64,000 nucleotides of DNA from Azospirillum lipoferum 4B (GTDB lineage: Bacteria; Pseudomonadota; Alphaproteobacteria; Azospirillales; Azospirillaceae), in contig NC_016624.1 in NCBI RefSeq assembly GCF_000283655.1, forward strand, positions 408,501 to 472,500, read 5' to 3'. The position numbers and the translations under genes are program-made. Shown here one piece after another: positions 1 to 9,673 of this stretch (position 1 is its first letter; every line of letters begins with the position of its first letter). Under the pieces are notes generated by a model. That model was given only the letters and a program-made list of their open reading frames with translations, had not been told where the DNA came from and did no database searches.

Positions 1-1
1 C

Positions 2-943
2 TCCATCGTCGGCTTCATCGGCGCGCTCGCGGCCATCCTGATGGTGCAGTTCCACCTGCATTTCATCCCGACCGCCATCCTCTGCCTGCTGGCCGGTGCC
101 GCCATCGGCGCGGCACAGGGGTATTGGGTCGCCTATTTCCGCATCCCGTCCTTCATCGTGACGCTGGCGGGCATGCTGGTCTTCCGCGGCCTCAGCCTCG
201 CGCTGTTGGCCGGCCAGTCGGTCGGTCCCTTCCCGGTGGAGTTCCAGCGCCTCAGCTCCGGCTTCATCCCGGATGTCTTCGGCACGGCCGGCTTCCACAC
301 CACCACGTTTCTGCTCTGCCTGGTGACGCCGGCGATCATCATCGGCCTCAGCGTCGCCGCCCGCATCCGCCGCCACCGCTTCGCCATCGAACAGGAGCCG
401 CTACCGCTGTTCCTGCTGAAGAGCGCCGGGCTGTTCGCGGTGGTCGCCTATATCGGCATGCTGCTGGCCTCCTACAAAGGGCTGCCGAACGTCCTGATCA
501 TCATGGCGCTGCTGATCGGCATCTATGCCTTCGTCACCCGCGACACCACCATCGGCCGGCGCATCTACGCGCTGGGCGGCAACGAGAAGGCCGCCAAGCT
601 TTCGGGCATCGACACCCGCCGCCTGTCCTTCTACACCTTCGTCAACATGGGCGTGCTGGCCGCGCTGGCCGGCCTGATCTTCGCCGCCCGGCTCAACACC
701 GCGACGCCGAAGGCCGGCGTGTCGTTCGAGCTGGACGTGATCGCCGCCTGCTTCATCGGCGGCGCCTCGGCGTCGGGCGGTGTCGGCCGGGTGACCGGTG
801 CGGTGATCGGTGCCTTCATCATGGGCGTGATGAACAACGGCATGTCGATCCTCGGGATCGGCATCGACTGGCAGCAGGTAATCAAGGGTCTGGTGCTGCT
901 CGCCGCCGTCTGCTTCGACGTCTACAACAAGGGCAAGGCCTGA
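2..943 (+). CDS. Sugar ABC transporter permease, XylH-like (5' end missing)
   Basis: This is an inner-membrane permease of a CUT2-type sugar ABC importer, closest by eye to the xylose permease XylH. The reading frame is open from the first bases of the window, so the N-terminus lies upstream; the ATG at 41 is probably internal. The protein is hydrophobic throughout and carries the family stretch PSFIVTLAGMLVFRG near the start, plus the conserved GGNEKAAKLSGI and FIGGASASGGVG segments in the C-terminal half. It ends 28 bp before a sugar dehydrogenase gene, which is followed by a XylD-type dehydratase, so the substrate is probably a pentose. The ATPase and binding protein would lie upstream of the window. 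The family call is firm; the exact sugar is inferred from context. Confidence 0.85.
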   Translation, partial: SIVGFIGALAAILMVQFHLHFIPTAILCLLAGAAIGAAQGYWVAYFRIPSFIVTLAGMLVFRGLSLALLAGQSVGPFPVEFQRLSSGFIPDVFGTAGFHTTTFLLCLVTPAIIIGLSVAARIRRHRFAIEQEPLPLFLLKSAGLFAVVAYIGMLLASYKGLPNVLIIMALLIGIYAFVTRDTTIGRRIYALGGNEKAAKLSGIDTRRLSFYTFVNMGVLAALAGLIFAARLNTATPKAGVSFELDVIAACFIGGASASGGVGRVTGAVIGAFIMGVMNNGMSILGIGIDWQQVIKGLVLLAAVCFDVYNKGKA

Positions 944-971
944 GGCCTTCCGCCCCGACCGGACAATCGCC

Positions 972-1910
972 ATGACGCTCCCCACCCTCGGCCTCGTCGG
1001 TCTGGGAAAGATCGCCCGCGACCAGCATATCCCGGCCATTGCCGCCACCGGCCTGTTCCAGCTGGCCGCCGTGGTCAGCCCGGACGGCGCCTCAACCGAC
1101 GGCGTGCCGACCTTCCGCTCCCAGGCGGAGATGCTGGCGGCCCTGCCCGGCCTGGATGCCGTGGCGCTCTGCACCCCGCCCGCCGTCCGCCACGGCCTGA
1201 CGGTGGAGGCGCTCCGCGCCGGCAAGCATGTGCTGATCGAGAAGCCGCCCGCCGCCACCCTGTCGGAGCTCCACGATCTGGTGGCGGAGGCGGAGACCGC
1301 CCGCCGCACCCTGTTCACCGCCTGGCATTCGCAGTTCAACCCGGCGGTCGAGGAAACGAAGCGCCGGCTGGCGGAGGCGGATATCCGCAGCGTCGCAATC
1401 ACCTGGAAGGAGGATGTCCGGCGCTGGCATCCGGGCCAGGACTGGATCTTCGCGGCCGGTGGTTTCGGCGTCTTCGATCCCGGCATCAACGCCCTGTCGA
1501 TCCTGACCGACATCCTGCCGGCCCCGGTCTTCGTCCGCGCCGCCGAGCTGCATGCCCCGGCCAACCGCGACACGCCCATCGCCGCGACGCTGGAGATGTC
1601 GGCCGCCCCCGGATCCCGCATCGGCCGCGTCACCGCCGATTTCGACTTCCTCCAGCAGGGCGAGCAGACCTGGTCCATCGTGATCGAGACCGAAGACGGC
1701 CGCCTCGACCTCACCCATGGCGGCACCCGCCTGACGGTGGACGGCGTGCCGGTGCTGGCAGAGCCCGATACCGAGTACCAGCGCATCTATCGCCATTTCC
1801 ACCGGTTGATAGGCGATGGGGCGAGCGACGTCGACGCCCGCCCGCTGTCCCTGGTCGCCGACGCCTGCATGGTCGGGCGCTGGCACCGCACCGACGCCTT
1901 CGACTGGTAA
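972..1910 (+). CDS. Gfo/Idh/MocA aldose 1-dehydrogenase (L-arabinose/D-galactose type)
   Basis: NAD(P)-dependent sugar dehydrogenase of 312 residues, the usual length. The N-terminal Rossmann motif is GLVGLGKIARDQHIPAI (residues 7-23). The EKPP motif holds the conserved catalytic-region lysine, and KEDVRRWHPGQDWIF and FGVFDPGINALSI are shared with the Azospirillum L-arabinose 1-dehydrogenase and D-galactose 1-dehydrogenase group as I recall them. It would oxidise an aldose to the aldonolactone, the first step of non-phosphorylative pentose catabolism. It lies between a sugar permease (28 bp upstream) and an aldonate dehydratase (72 bp downstream), a coherent pathway order. No lactonase is visible in this window. 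Whether arabinose, galactose or xylose is preferred cannot be read from sequence. Confidence 0.82.
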   Translation: MTLPTLGLVGLGKIARDQHIPAIAATGLFQLAAVVSPDGASTDGVPTFRSQAEMLAALPGLDAVALCTPPAVRHGLTVEALRAGKHVLIEKPPAATLSELHDLVAEAETARRTLFTAWHSQFNPAVEETKRRLAEADIRSVAITWKEDVRRWHPGQDWIFAAGGFGVFDPGINALSILTDILPAPVFVRAAELHAPANRDTPIAATLEMSAAPGSRIGRVTADFDFLQQGEQTWSIVIETEDGRLDLTHGGTRLTVDGVPVLAEPDTEYQRIYRHFHRLIGDGASDVDARPLSLVADACMVGRWHRTDAFDW

Positions 1911-1982
1911 CGCCACAGCAACGCACCCCCAACTCCGGCGCCGCCGATCCGGCCCGCGCCCCAACCTGAAACCGGTGCCGAT

Positions 1983-3809
1983 ATGTCCGATACGAAGCCC
2001 CCCTTCCCCCCCAACTCTTCCGATTCAGGGCGTCGGCTGCGGTCGCGCGCGTGGTTCGACAACCCTGCCAACCCCGACATGACGGCGCTCTACCTGGAGC
2101 GCTACCTGAACTTCGGCCTGACGCGGGAGGAGCTGCAGTCCGGCGCGCCCATCATCGGCATCGCCCAGACCGGATCCGACCTCAGCCCCTGCAACCGCCA
2201 CCATCTGGTGCTGGCCGAACGTCTGCGCGAGGGCATCCGCACCGCCGGCGGCATCGCCATCGAGTTTCCCGTCCACCCGATCCAGGAGACCGGCAAGCGC
2301 CCGACCGCCTCCATCGACCGCAACCTGGCATATCTCGGCCTCGTCGAGGTGCTGCACGGCTATCCGCTGGACGGCGTGGTTCTGACCATCGGCTGCGACA
2401 AGACCACCCCGGCCTGCCTGATGGCGGCGGCGACCGTCAACATTCCGGCCATCGCCCTGTCGGTCGGCCCGATGCTGAACGGCTGGTTCCGCGGCGAGCG
2501 CACCGGCTCCGGCACCATCGTGTGGAAGGCCCGCCAGCTGATGGCGGCCGGCGAGATCGACTATCAGGGCTTCATCGAGCTGGTGGCCTCCTCGGCCCCC
2601 TCGACCGGCTACTGCAACACGATGGGCACTGCCTCCACCATGAATTCGCTGGCGGAGGTGCTGGGCATGCAGCTTCCGGGCTCCGCCGCCATCCCGGCCC
2701 CCTACCGCGAGCGCCAGCAGGCGGCCTACGAGACCGGCAAGCGCATCGTCGAGATGGTGCGCCAGGACATCAAGCCGTCGGACATCCTGACCCGCGACGC
2801 CTTCCTCAATGCCATCGTGGTCAACTCCGCCATCGGCGGTTCGACCAACGCGCCCATCCACATCAACGCCATCGCCAAGCACATCGGCGTGCCGCTGACG
2901 GTGGACGACTGGCAGACCCACGGGCTGGGCGTGCCGCTGCTGGTCAACCTGCAGCCGGCCGGCGAGTATCTGGGCGAGGATTTCCACCGCGCCGGCGGCG
3001 TGCCGGCGGTGGTGTCGCAGCTGATGCGCCAGGGCCTGATCCGCGAGGACGCGCCCAACGTCAACGGCCGGACCATCGGCGAGAACTGCCGCGACACCGA
3101 GATCCTCGACACCCGCGTCATCCACCCCATCGACGACCCGCTGAAGATCAACGCCGGCTTCGTCGTGCTGCGCGGCACCCTGTTCAACGCCGCCATCATG
3201 AAGACCAGCGTCATCTCCGACGAGTTCCGCGAACGCTACCTGTCCAACCCCAGCGATCCGGAAGCCTTCGAGGGCAAGGTCGTCGTCTTCGACGGTCCGG
3301 AGGATTACCACCACCGCATCGACGACCCATCGCTGGGCATCGACGCCTACACCATCCTGGTGATCCGCGGCGCCGGCCCCATCGGCTATCCGGGTGCAGC
3401 GGAGGTGGTGAACATGCGGCCCCCCGCCGACCTCATCAAGCAGGGCATCCATTCCCTGCCCTGCATCGGCGACGGGCGGCAGTCAGGCACCTCGGGCTCC
3501 CCGTCCATCCTCAACGCCTCGCCGGAGGCGGCGGCCGGCGGCAACCTCGGCCTTCTGCGCAGCGGCGACCGCGTGCGCATCGACCTGCGCCGCGGCAGCG
3601 CCGACATCCTGCTCTCCGAAGCGGAGCTTGCCGACCGCAAGGCCGCGCTGGAGGCGGCCGGCGGCTACCCCGCCCCGGCGTCGCAGACCCCGTGGCAGGA
3701 GATCCAGCGCGGCATCGTCGACCAGCTGGATGAGGGCATGGTGCTGAAGCCGGCGGTCAAGTACCAGCGCGTCGCCCAGACGATGGGGATCCCGCGCGAC
3801 AATCACTGA
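1983..3809 (+). CDS. xylD: D-xylonate/L-arabonate dehydratase (IlvD/Edd family)
   Basis: Sugar-acid dehydratase of 608 residues that converts an aldonate to the 2-keto-3-deoxy acid in the cytoplasm. It resembles Caulobacter XylD over its full length, including the RSRAWFDNP start region and the C-terminal aromatic-plus-NH ending typical of these enzymes. Three cysteines expected to hold the [2Fe-2S] cluster are present: Cys70 ([10 protein letters not shown]), Cys138 ([12 protein letters not shown]) and Cys211 ([13 protein letters not shown]). The sequence [22 protein letters not shown] is the other family signature. The first roughly 15 residues are a variable extension. It is the third gene of the pentose cluster, and a weak GC-rich hairpin (3834-3862) follows the stop. 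Xylonate is the best guess; arabonate or another sugar acid remains possible. Confidence 0.85.
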   Translation: MSDTKPPFPPNSSDSGRRLRSRAWFDNPANPDMTALYLERYLNFGLTREELQSGAPIIGIAQTGSDLSPCNRHHLVLAERLREGIRTAGGIAIEFPVHPIQETGKRPTASIDRNLAYLGLVEVLHGYPLDGVVLTIGCDKTTPACLMAAATVNIPAIALSVGPMLNGWFRGERTGSGTIVWKARQLMAAGEIDYQGFIELVASSAPSTGYCNTMGTASTMNSLAEVLGMQLPGSAAIPAPYRERQQAAYETGKRIVEMVRQDIKPSDILTRDAFLNAIVVNSAIGGSTNAPIHINAIAKHIGVPLTVDDWQTHGLGVPLLVNLQPAGEYLGEDFHRAGGVPAVVSQLMRQGLIREDAPNVNGRTIGENCRDTEILDTRVIHPIDDPLKINAGFVVLRGTLFNAAIMKTSVISDEFRERYLSNPSDPEAFEGKVVVFDGPEDYHHRIDDPSLGIDAYTILVIRGAGPIGYPGAAEVVNMRPPADLIKQGIHSLPCIGDGRQSGTSGSPSILNASPEAAAGGNLGLLRSGDRVRIDLRRGSADILLSEAELADRKAALEAAGGYPAPASQTPWQEIQRGIVDQLDEGMVLKPAVKYQRVAQTMGIPRDNH

Positions 3810-3968
3810 CGGCTGGGAGCTTTCGGGCGAAGTGCCGCCCTCCTGCAACGCGGTAGGGCGGCGTCCGCCTTCGGCATTGAGGTTGACTGATTCTCTGTGT
3901 GTCTTGGCTCGCGTCATAGGACAATGGTACGAGCCGCAAAGGTACGCAGCACCAGAATGCGTGTTGGT

Positions 3969-5039
3969 TCAGTTTCTTATCTGAGACAGCACTAAATCCA
4001 GTCCATGGAAAGTAAATCGCCCGCGGTTTCCCTCTTCATAAGTCACGATAGCGATATCAAGTTGCTTCAATGCTTTCCCGAAATTTGGGTCTTCGCGCAT
4101 CGCAGGGCACACGAGCACACGCTGAGGAGGTGGCGTCTGGCCGGCACCATAAACCACAAGCTGACCCAAGGCCGTAAACCAGCTTTGGGTGCTTGAAGAT
4201 ACCTTAACCTCGAAAAGTATTTTCATATTTCCTTTTGGGCCAAGGACATAGAGGTCTGGACGCATGTCGAAACACATGCCATTTACTGCTTGATCGCCAA
4301 TCGTCTTTTGCAAGGCGTTAACAACACGCCCATGCTCTCTTCGGATGGTATATGTATCGCTTGGATAACCGCTGCCTGTGCCGTCCTGGTCATTTTCTGG
4401 CGTGAAGCCGCTGTCCGAATTGGCAGCTTTGCCAACAACGTTACTAAGCATTGAGCCGTCCATGGCTCCTTGGGCACGAATCTTGGCGATGGCTCGCAGA
4501 CGCTCGCATTCCTTGATATAAGCGCGCAGTCGTGGCAGGAAGCCGGGCGCATCGAGAGAGCCGATGACAAACACACGTTCTTCGACATTTTCTGAGCGAA
4601 GAATGGGTTCGTTTACGAAGCCGCGGATTCGCTTGGCAAACTCCGCCATGGACATCTGTCCGCCACGCCCGCCACCAAGTCCTCCCTTATGACCGAGGTA
4701 GAAATGTCCCTCGTCATCAACCAGGGTGCGACCGGCTGCCTGACGGTTTTCCGGATCTACAGGCAGGTTGATCTCCAAACTCGGACCGAGGACTTTAGCG
4801 TCATCCGCCGGTTCCAGAGAACTGCCAAACCAGCAAGGCCAGCGGTTATCGTCGAAGAGGTCGTTGGGGAAGTAACCCCACAAGCCAATTTCTGGGCACC
4901 AGAGCAGATCAGCCTTTGCGATGGATCCTCCCGGAGTTGAAAGCTTGCATGCATGCGATCTACACCCCTTTGCAACAAAGCTTGCCAATATCCGATTCCG
5001 GACATCAGTCACCTGATCTGGCGTTACCAAACGCAGCAT
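3969..5039 (-). CDS. Lone PD-(D/E)XK nuclease-like protein of unknown function
   Basis: I do not recognise a named family. The start at 5039 was chosen because AAAGGGGGG lies just before that ATG; an in-frame start at 5117 would add 26 residues. Counting from 5039 the protein has 356 residues. The C-terminal third shows the arrangement of a PD-(D/E)XK nuclease core: a Glu in RREHGRVVNAL, then RPDLYV (Asp about 262), FEVKV (Glu about 277, Lys about 279) and ALGQLVVY with the common trailing Gln. The N-terminal half contains a glycine-rich HKGGLGGGRGG stretch and no membrane segment. Base composition is clearly AT-richer than its neighbours, and a MITE-like repeat lies upstream, which suggests transfer. 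No methyltransferase is adjacent. A defence or DNA-repair role is possible but unproven. Confidence 0.6.
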   Translation of the reverse strand: MLRLVTPDQVTDVRNRILASFVAKGCRSHACKLSTPGGSIAKADLLWCPEIGLWGYFPNDLFDDNRWPCWFGSSLEPADDAKVLGPSLEINLPVDPENRQAAGRTLVDDEGHFYLGHKGGLGGGRGGQMSMAEFAKRIRGFVNEPILRSENVEERVFVIGSLDAPGFLPRLRAYIKECERLRAIAKIRAQGAMDGSMLSNVVGKAANSDSGFTPENDQDGTGSGYPSDTYTIRREHGRVVNALQKTIGDQAVNGMCFDMRPDLYVLGPKGNMKILFEVKVSSSTQSWFTALGQLVVYGAGQTPPPQRVLVCPAMREDPNFGKALKQLDIAIVTYEEGNRGRFTFHGLDLVLSQIRN

Positions 5040-5164
5040 AATCCCCCCTTTTTGCCCACAATCGCCGACCATCGCATTTGTATCGCAATGAACGACCGCC
5101 CCTGAGCGCACAATCAAGGAAATGAATATGTTTATATTGATCGCCCTATGATTGCAATAAGGCG

Positions 5165-5359
5165 TGATATGATCCGGAGGGCAATCGCATTTGAAATCTA
5201 GAGTCCTATGAAGGGACTTCCGTCATCCCCGCGAAGGCGGGGATCCAGAGTTCGCATGGCGAATCTGTTGAAAAAGCCTGGATCCCCGCCTTCGCGGGGA
5301 TGACGGGTTTCCTTGAAAAGGAACATGATCTTCATATGCGATTGCCCTGATATGATCCG
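5165..5359. repeat. MITE-like palindromic element with 12-bp flanking direct repeat
   Basis: Non-coding element bounded by the direct repeat TGATATGATCCG (5165-5176 and 5348-5359), which looks like a target duplication. Inside it are terminal inverted repeats GGGCAATCGCAT (5179-5190) and its complement (5336-5347). The centre is a strong hairpin whose 28-bp arms lie at 5221-5248 and 5278-5305 and begin CGTCATCCCCGCG. A relative lies at 59875-60068 with a different flanking duplication, and the same hairpin core lies at 28123-28207. No transposase is encoded, so it would be moved in trans. Confidence 0.75.
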
Positions 5360-5862
5360 TTTCACGCCTTTTTAGCCGCACATACCAGGATGCGGGGAAA
5401 TCATAGATATGTCACTCTGGCATGAGCTGATATCGATAGGATCGATCCGTGGCTCTCACGTACCTCGGTCGAGCCTTTGCTTCAAATAAGCTATATAGCT
5501 GAGCATGGTAGCAAACCGGCCAGAGCGCCGGCAAAGCTGGCCAGGACACGCCAGCAGTCCAAAGCTCCTACAACGACACTTAGCGACATTACCGCCTTGG
5601 CGCAGTTGAAAGCGCCAGTTGCCCCCCCCACGCATCCCAGCAATGCCCCACCATTTCGTGTGACTTTTCACGCGCGCCCTTGACGTGCGTCTCCCTTTGC
5701 CCACATAAGCCCATACCGAACATTCGATCCCAGCCGTCCGACGGCCGCCGTACAGGCGCCTCCGGCAGGGTTTCCCCCCACTCCCGAGATCCGCATCGAC
5801 GAGCGATGCACGCCTGTCCGGCAGCGTCGAATGCCGGCCTAAGTGAGACGTACGACAGAGGC

Positions 5863-7383
5863 ATGACGTTTGATTCAAAGCGGCGCCGGATGGCGCCGAA
5901 CAACCGCGCACGCAACCGCAACCCGCGTCCGCGAGATGACTTCGACGGCTCCCGCCCGGCGACCATTCCGGTCCATGGCGGCGGCCCCACCGGCCCGGTT
6001 CCGGGCAAGGACGAGATCCTGTTCCTTCCGCTGGGCGGCTGTTCCCGCATCGGCATGAACATGGCGCTCTACGGCCATGCCGGCAAATGGCTGATCGTGG
6101 ACGCCGGCGTCGCCTTCGTCGGCGACGAGTTGCCCGGCGTCGACAGCCTGATGGCCGATCCGACCTTCATCGAAGAGCGGATGCAGGATGTCGTCGGCCT
6201 GGTGGTGACCCATGCGCACGAGGACCATATCGGCGCGATCCACCATCTGTGGCCGCGGCTGCGCTGCCCGATCTATGCCAGCCCCTTCGCCTCGCACATC
6301 ATCCGCGACCGGCTGAAGGAAAAGGGCGCCCACCGCGCCGCCAAGGTGCAGACCTTCGAGATCGGCGACACGCTGACCATCGGTCCCTTCCGGATCGAGA
6401 CCATCGCCGTCACCCATTCGATCCCCGAACCGATGTCGCTGGCGATCCGCACGGCGGCCGGCACGGTGCTGCACACCGGCGACTGGAAGTTCGATCCCGA
6501 TCCGCTGATCGGCCGGACCACCGATGTCGCCGCGCTGAAGCGCCTGGGCAACGAGGGGCTGCTCGCCATGATGTGCGACAGCACCAATGCCGACGTTCCC
6601 GGCTCCACCGGATCGGAGGCCGACGCCCGCGCCGGCCTGATCGGCGCCTTTGCCAACCGGTCTGGCGCCATCGCGGTGACCGGCTTCGCCTCCAACGTCG
6701 CCCGCATGACCGCGGTGGCGGAAGCGGCGGCGGCGGTCGGGCGCAAGGTGGTCCTGGTCGGCCGCTCCATGCTGCGCATGGAAAAGGCGGCCCAGGCCTG
6801 CGGCTATCTGGATCATGTGCCGGACTTCATGGATGTCCGCGAGGCCTCCTGGACCCCGCGCGAGAATCTGGTGTTCCTGTGCACCGGCAGCCAGGGCGAG
6901 GAACGGGCGGCGCTCAGCCGTCTGGCCCGCAACGAGCACCGCGAGCTGTGGCTGGAAGAGGGCGACACCGTCATCTTCTCCGCCCGCACCATCCCCGGCA
7001 ACGAGGAGGCGCTGGCCGAAATCCACGAGCATCTGCGCGGCATGGGGGTGGAGATCGTCACCCCGGCCGATGCGCCGGTCCACGTCTCCGGCCACCCCAA
7101 GCGCGACGACCTCGCCCGCATGTACGAGCTGGTCCGCCCGCGCTTCGCGGTTCCGGTCCACGGCACCATCGAGCATATGGAAGCCCACGCCCGCCTCGCC
7201 CGCGCCTGCGGCGTCGAGCGTGCCCTGGTGCCGGAGGATGGCGACATCCTGCGCATCGCCAAGGAAGGCACCCGCGTGATCGGCCGTATCGAACCCAGGC
7301 GGCTGGCCAACACCGGCCGGGATCTCATTCCCTGGGTGCCGCCGGTGGCGGTGGACGCCGAGGAAGAACGCGTCGCGGCCTGA
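5863..7383 (+). CDS. rnj: Ribonuclease J family metallo-beta-lactamase RNase
   Basis: Cytoplasmic RNase J-type nuclease of 506 residues, with 5'-to-3' exonuclease and endonuclease activity on RNA in characterised members. The metallo-beta-lactamase zinc motif HAHEDH is at residues 117-122, followed by further zinc ligands in VTHSIPEP and LHTGDWKFDPDP. The beta-CASP part includes FLCTGSQGEERAALSRLA and VSGHPKRDD. The ATG at 5863 (MTFDSKRRR) is preferred over one 61 codons upstream, because that extension has no family resemblance. The roughly 45-residue Arg-rich leader before DEILFLPLGG is longer than in some homologues, and an ATG at 5890 is an alternative start. The gene stands alone between an AT-rich stretch and a diguanylate cyclase. 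Confidence 0.88.
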   Translation: MTFDSKRRRMAPNNRARNRNPRPRDDFDGSRPATIPVHGGGPTGPVPGKDEILFLPLGGCSRIGMNMALYGHAGKWLIVDAGVAFVGDELPGVDSLMADPTFIEERMQDVVGLVVTHAHEDHIGAIHHLWPRLRCPIYASPFASHIIRDRLKEKGAHRAAKVQTFEIGDTLTIGPFRIETIAVTHSIPEPMSLAIRTAAGTVLHTGDWKFDPDPLIGRTTDVAALKRLGNEGLLAMMCDSTNADVPGSTGSEADARAGLIGAFANRSGAIAVTGFASNVARMTAVAEAAAAVGRKVVLVGRSMLRMEKAAQACGYLDHVPDFMDVREASWTPRENLVFLCTGSQGEERAALSRLARNEHRELWLEEGDTVIFSARTIPGNEEALAEIHEHLRGMGVEIVTPADAPVHVSGHPKRDDLARMYELVRPRFAVPVHGTIEHMEAHARLARACGVERALVPEDGDILRIAKEGTRVIGRIEPRRLANTGRDLIPWVPPVAVDAEEERVAA

Positions 7384-7721
7384 AAACCGGACATGAAAAG
7401 CCGGACATAGGAACGGACGGCAGAGGAGGATGCGGGGCATGATCAGCGTCGTCCTCTGCCATCCTCCCGATCCTGGTCCCGAGGGTTCAGGGGCGGGAAC
7501 GGGTGCGGCGGTCAAAGCGGACGATTGCGGACGGCCCCCCTCCCACAAACGTAGGAACGTAGCGCCGGCCGGCCGACGATGCGGCAACCACCCGATTTTC
7601 GATTCCTGCGCCCGGCGACAACACATTCTTTAGATTTCTCTTTCTACAAATCTGAGTACCGGAGAATGTAGCAGCCGGCGTCAGGGACGACTCCGGCCAC
7701 ACGACAGCGAAAGGGCCTGGG
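7384..7721. other. Intergenic gap, no gene seen
   Basis: 338 bp between rnj and the diguanylate cyclase gene. A 9-bp inverted repeat (7419-7427 and 7452-7460, GGCAGAGGA and complement) could act as a weak terminator for rnj, but no T-run follows. The stretch around 7620-7670 is AT-rich and is the likely promoter region of the downstream gene. No convincing small gene was found. Confidence 0.5.
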
Positions 7722-9434
7722 ATGGCGCCACATGGTGATCGCGATTCTCATGGCGAACTGCCCGGCGATCCTGTTCGGCCCATCGCACCGGGCTGGGATG
7801 ACGGCGGCATTCTCGACATGCTGTTCGCGAACAATGCGGCTCCCATCCTGCTGATCGATCCCGGCCGGGACGGGGCCATCGTCGATGCCAATCCCAAGGC
7901 GGCCGCCTTCTACGGCCACAGCCGCGAAAAGCTGCGCAGCCTCCATGTCTGGGACATCAATGCGCTCGGACGGTCGATCCTGCCGGCGATGCGGGAGATC
8001 GCATCGTGGGAGGGCGGCCATTACCCGCAACGCTTCCATCATCGGCTTGCCGACGGGTCGGTGCGCGACGTGCAGGTCTATGCCGGTCCCATCCTGCTGG
8101 CCGGGCGGAAGCTGCTGCTGTGCATCATCCATGACCTGACCGCCGTGATCGAGGCCGAGCAGTTCAACCGCCTGCTGCTGGAAAATGTGCAGGTCGGGGT
8201 CTGCGGCATCGACCGCGCCGGAAACTTCACCTTCGTCAATCCGGTCGCCGTCCGTGCCCTCGGCTTCCGCCATGAAAGCGAGCTGACCCGCGGTCATATC
8301 GGGTGTTTCCTGACCTACAGCAGTCCGGCTCCAACCGACTTGCCCCCGGACAGCCGCACAGCCGGGTCGGAGGGAGGCGCTGCGGCGCTCCACCCCATCT
8401 TCCAGGTGGCCGAAACCGGGCAGACGGCACGGGACATCGACGCCACATTCCTGCGCAGCGACGGCACGCCGTTCCCGGTCCGCCTGACCGCCAGCCCGAT
8501 CCGCAACCACAGCGGAATCGTCGGCGTGGTGGTGAGTTTCTCCGACCTGACGGCGGAACGGGAGCAGGAAGCCCAGGCCAGCGATCTGGCCAACGCCCTG
8601 CCGGGCGCGATCTTCCAGGCAGAGCTTCATCCGGACGGCGCGCTGCGCGCCGGCTATTTCAGTTCCGCCGCCACAGAGCTGTTCGGCTTGACCCCGGAGT
8701 CCGAACTCACCGCCCCAAGCATCCTGATCCCGCTGATGAGCCTGAAGGGCTGGGCCAGGATCCGCCGCAGCCTGCGGCGGGCCGGACGGGATGGCAAGGT
8801 CTGGGAAGGCGAATTGGAGATCGGTCCGGCCGATTCCCGGCGCTGGCTGCTGGGACGCGCCCAGCCGCGACGGCGCGCCGACGGCACCCTGGTCTTCAAC
8901 GGCGTTCTGCTGGACATCACCGAGCGCAAGATCCTGGAGGCCGAACTGCAGCGGGCGGCGATGCACGATCCGCTGACCGGGGCCTGGAACCGCCGCCGCT
9001 TCCAGCAGGCGCTTGCCGAGGCCGAGGCCAGAGCGGAGCGCTACGGCCGGCCCTATGTCCTGGCGCTGATCGACATCGACCACTTCAAGCGCTTCAACGA
9101 CACGCATGGGCATCAGGCGGGCGACGACGCCCTCCGTCTGGTCGCCGGCACGCTCTCCGCCCGGCTGCGCCGCTCCGATGCGCTCGCCCGCTGGGGCGGC
9201 GAGGAATTCGCCCTGCTGCTGCCGGAAACCGAACTGGCGGCTGCCGGGCAGGTGCTCGAAAATCTCCGGCAGGCCGTCGCATCGCAGCAGATGGAGTGCG
9301 GAAGCTCCATCACCGTCAGCATCGGCGCCGGACAGTGCCGGGCCGGCGAGGACACCTACGGCCTGCTCCAGCGCGTCGATGCCGCGCTGTACCGGGCCAA
9401 GGACGCGGGCCGGAACCGCGTCGAGCTGGCCTGA
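7722..9434 (+). CDS. PAS-domain diguanylate cyclase (GGDEF)
   Basis: Predicted soluble sensor enzyme of 570 residues that makes cyclic di-GMP. Three PAS-like modules follow each other: about residues 28-145 (MLFANNAAPILLID), 150-280 (LLENVQVGVCGIDRAGNFTFVNPVA) and 285-405 (GAIFQAELHPDGALRAGYFSSAATELFGL). They end at VLLDITERKILEAELQ, the usual linker into a GGDEF domain. The active-site loop is RWGGEEFALLLPE (GGEEF about 491-495), with LIDIDHFKRFNDTHGHQAGD upstream. RRSD five residues before GGEEF fits the inhibitory I-site, so product inhibition is expected. There is no EAL domain, signal peptide or membrane segment. AAAGGG lies 6 nt before the ATG. The ligand of the PAS modules is unknown. 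Confidence 0.87.
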   Translation: MAPHGDRDSHGELPGDPVRPIAPGWDDGGILDMLFANNAAPILLIDPGRDGAIVDANPKAAAFYGHSREKLRSLHVWDINALGRSILPAMREIASWEGGHYPQRFHHRLADGSVRDVQVYAGPILLAGRKLLLCIIHDLTAVIEAEQFNRLLLENVQVGVCGIDRAGNFTFVNPVAVRALGFRHESELTRGHIGCFLTYSSPAPTDLPPDSRTAGSEGGAAALHPIFQVAETGQTARDIDATFLRSDGTPFPVRLTASPIRNHSGIVGVVVSFSDLTAEREQEAQASDLANALPGAIFQAELHPDGALRAGYFSSAATELFGLTPESELTAPSILIPLMSLKGWARIRRSLRRAGRDGKVWEGELEIGPADSRRWLLGRAQPRRRADGTLVFNGVLLDITERKILEAELQRAAMHDPLTGAWNRRRFQQALAEAEARAERYGRPYVLALIDIDHFKRFNDTHGHQAGDDALRLVAGTLSARLRRSDALARWGGEEFALLLPETELAAAGQVLENLRQAVASQQMECGSSITVSIGAGQCRAGEDTYGLLQRVDAALYRAKDAGRNRVELA

Positions 9435-9522
9435 CCGGCTGACATTCGCCGGTTGGCAAAGCAGCAGCCCCGGTCAGCCCCGACGGCAACGCCCTGCCAC
9501 CCGCAAGCCGACAGGTCAGGTG

Positions 9523-9536
9523 GTGGGACGTCCCAC
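9523..9536. repeat. Recurrent palindrome GTGGGACGTCCCAC, copy 1
   Basis: Perfect 14-bp palindrome between the convergent diguanylate cyclase and RND pump genes. Close copies are at 35983-35998, 51423-51438, 53480-53495 and 53529-53549, all outside coding sequence. The function is unknown; it could be a regulator site or a dispersed repeat. Confidence 0.65.
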
Positions 9537-9608
9537 GTTCGAATGGGGTGGACGGATTGAACGGAAGGGACGGACCTGTTCCATGATGTTCCATCCTGCC
9601 GCGTAAGA

Positions 9609-9643
9609 AAAAGCGCCGGGCCCGCGAGGGACCCGGCGCTTTT
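9609..9643. terminator. Bidirectional terminator between convergent genes
   Basis: Perfect inverted repeat AAAAGCGCCGGG (9609-9620) and CCCGGCGCTTTT (9632-9643). The A-run on one side and T-run on the other allow it to end transcription of both the upstream cyclase gene and the RND pump gene arriving on the opposite strand. Confidence 0.85.
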
Positions 9644-9673
9644 CAGTTCCTGCGGCGGAAGCGTTCCCTCCGC

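Noticed and set aside
401-1786. Long open frames on the opposite strand of the pentose genes and elsewhere
   Set aside because: These are GC-rich shadow frames with low-complexity Arg/Gly/Ala composition lying over clearly recognised genes.
3834-3862. Hairpin after xylD as a terminator
   Set aside because: The arms are only 8 bp, the loop is 13 nt and no T-run follows, so it was mentioned with xylD but not called as a separate feature.
5438-5449. GGATCGATCC resembling the LacI-type operator
   Set aside because: The outer TT/AA pairs are missing and no regulated gene is close; it is a chance restriction-like palindrome.
5680-5862. Longer N-terminus for ribonuclease J
   Set aside because: The 61 added residues have no similarity to the family and the upstream start has no good ribosome site.
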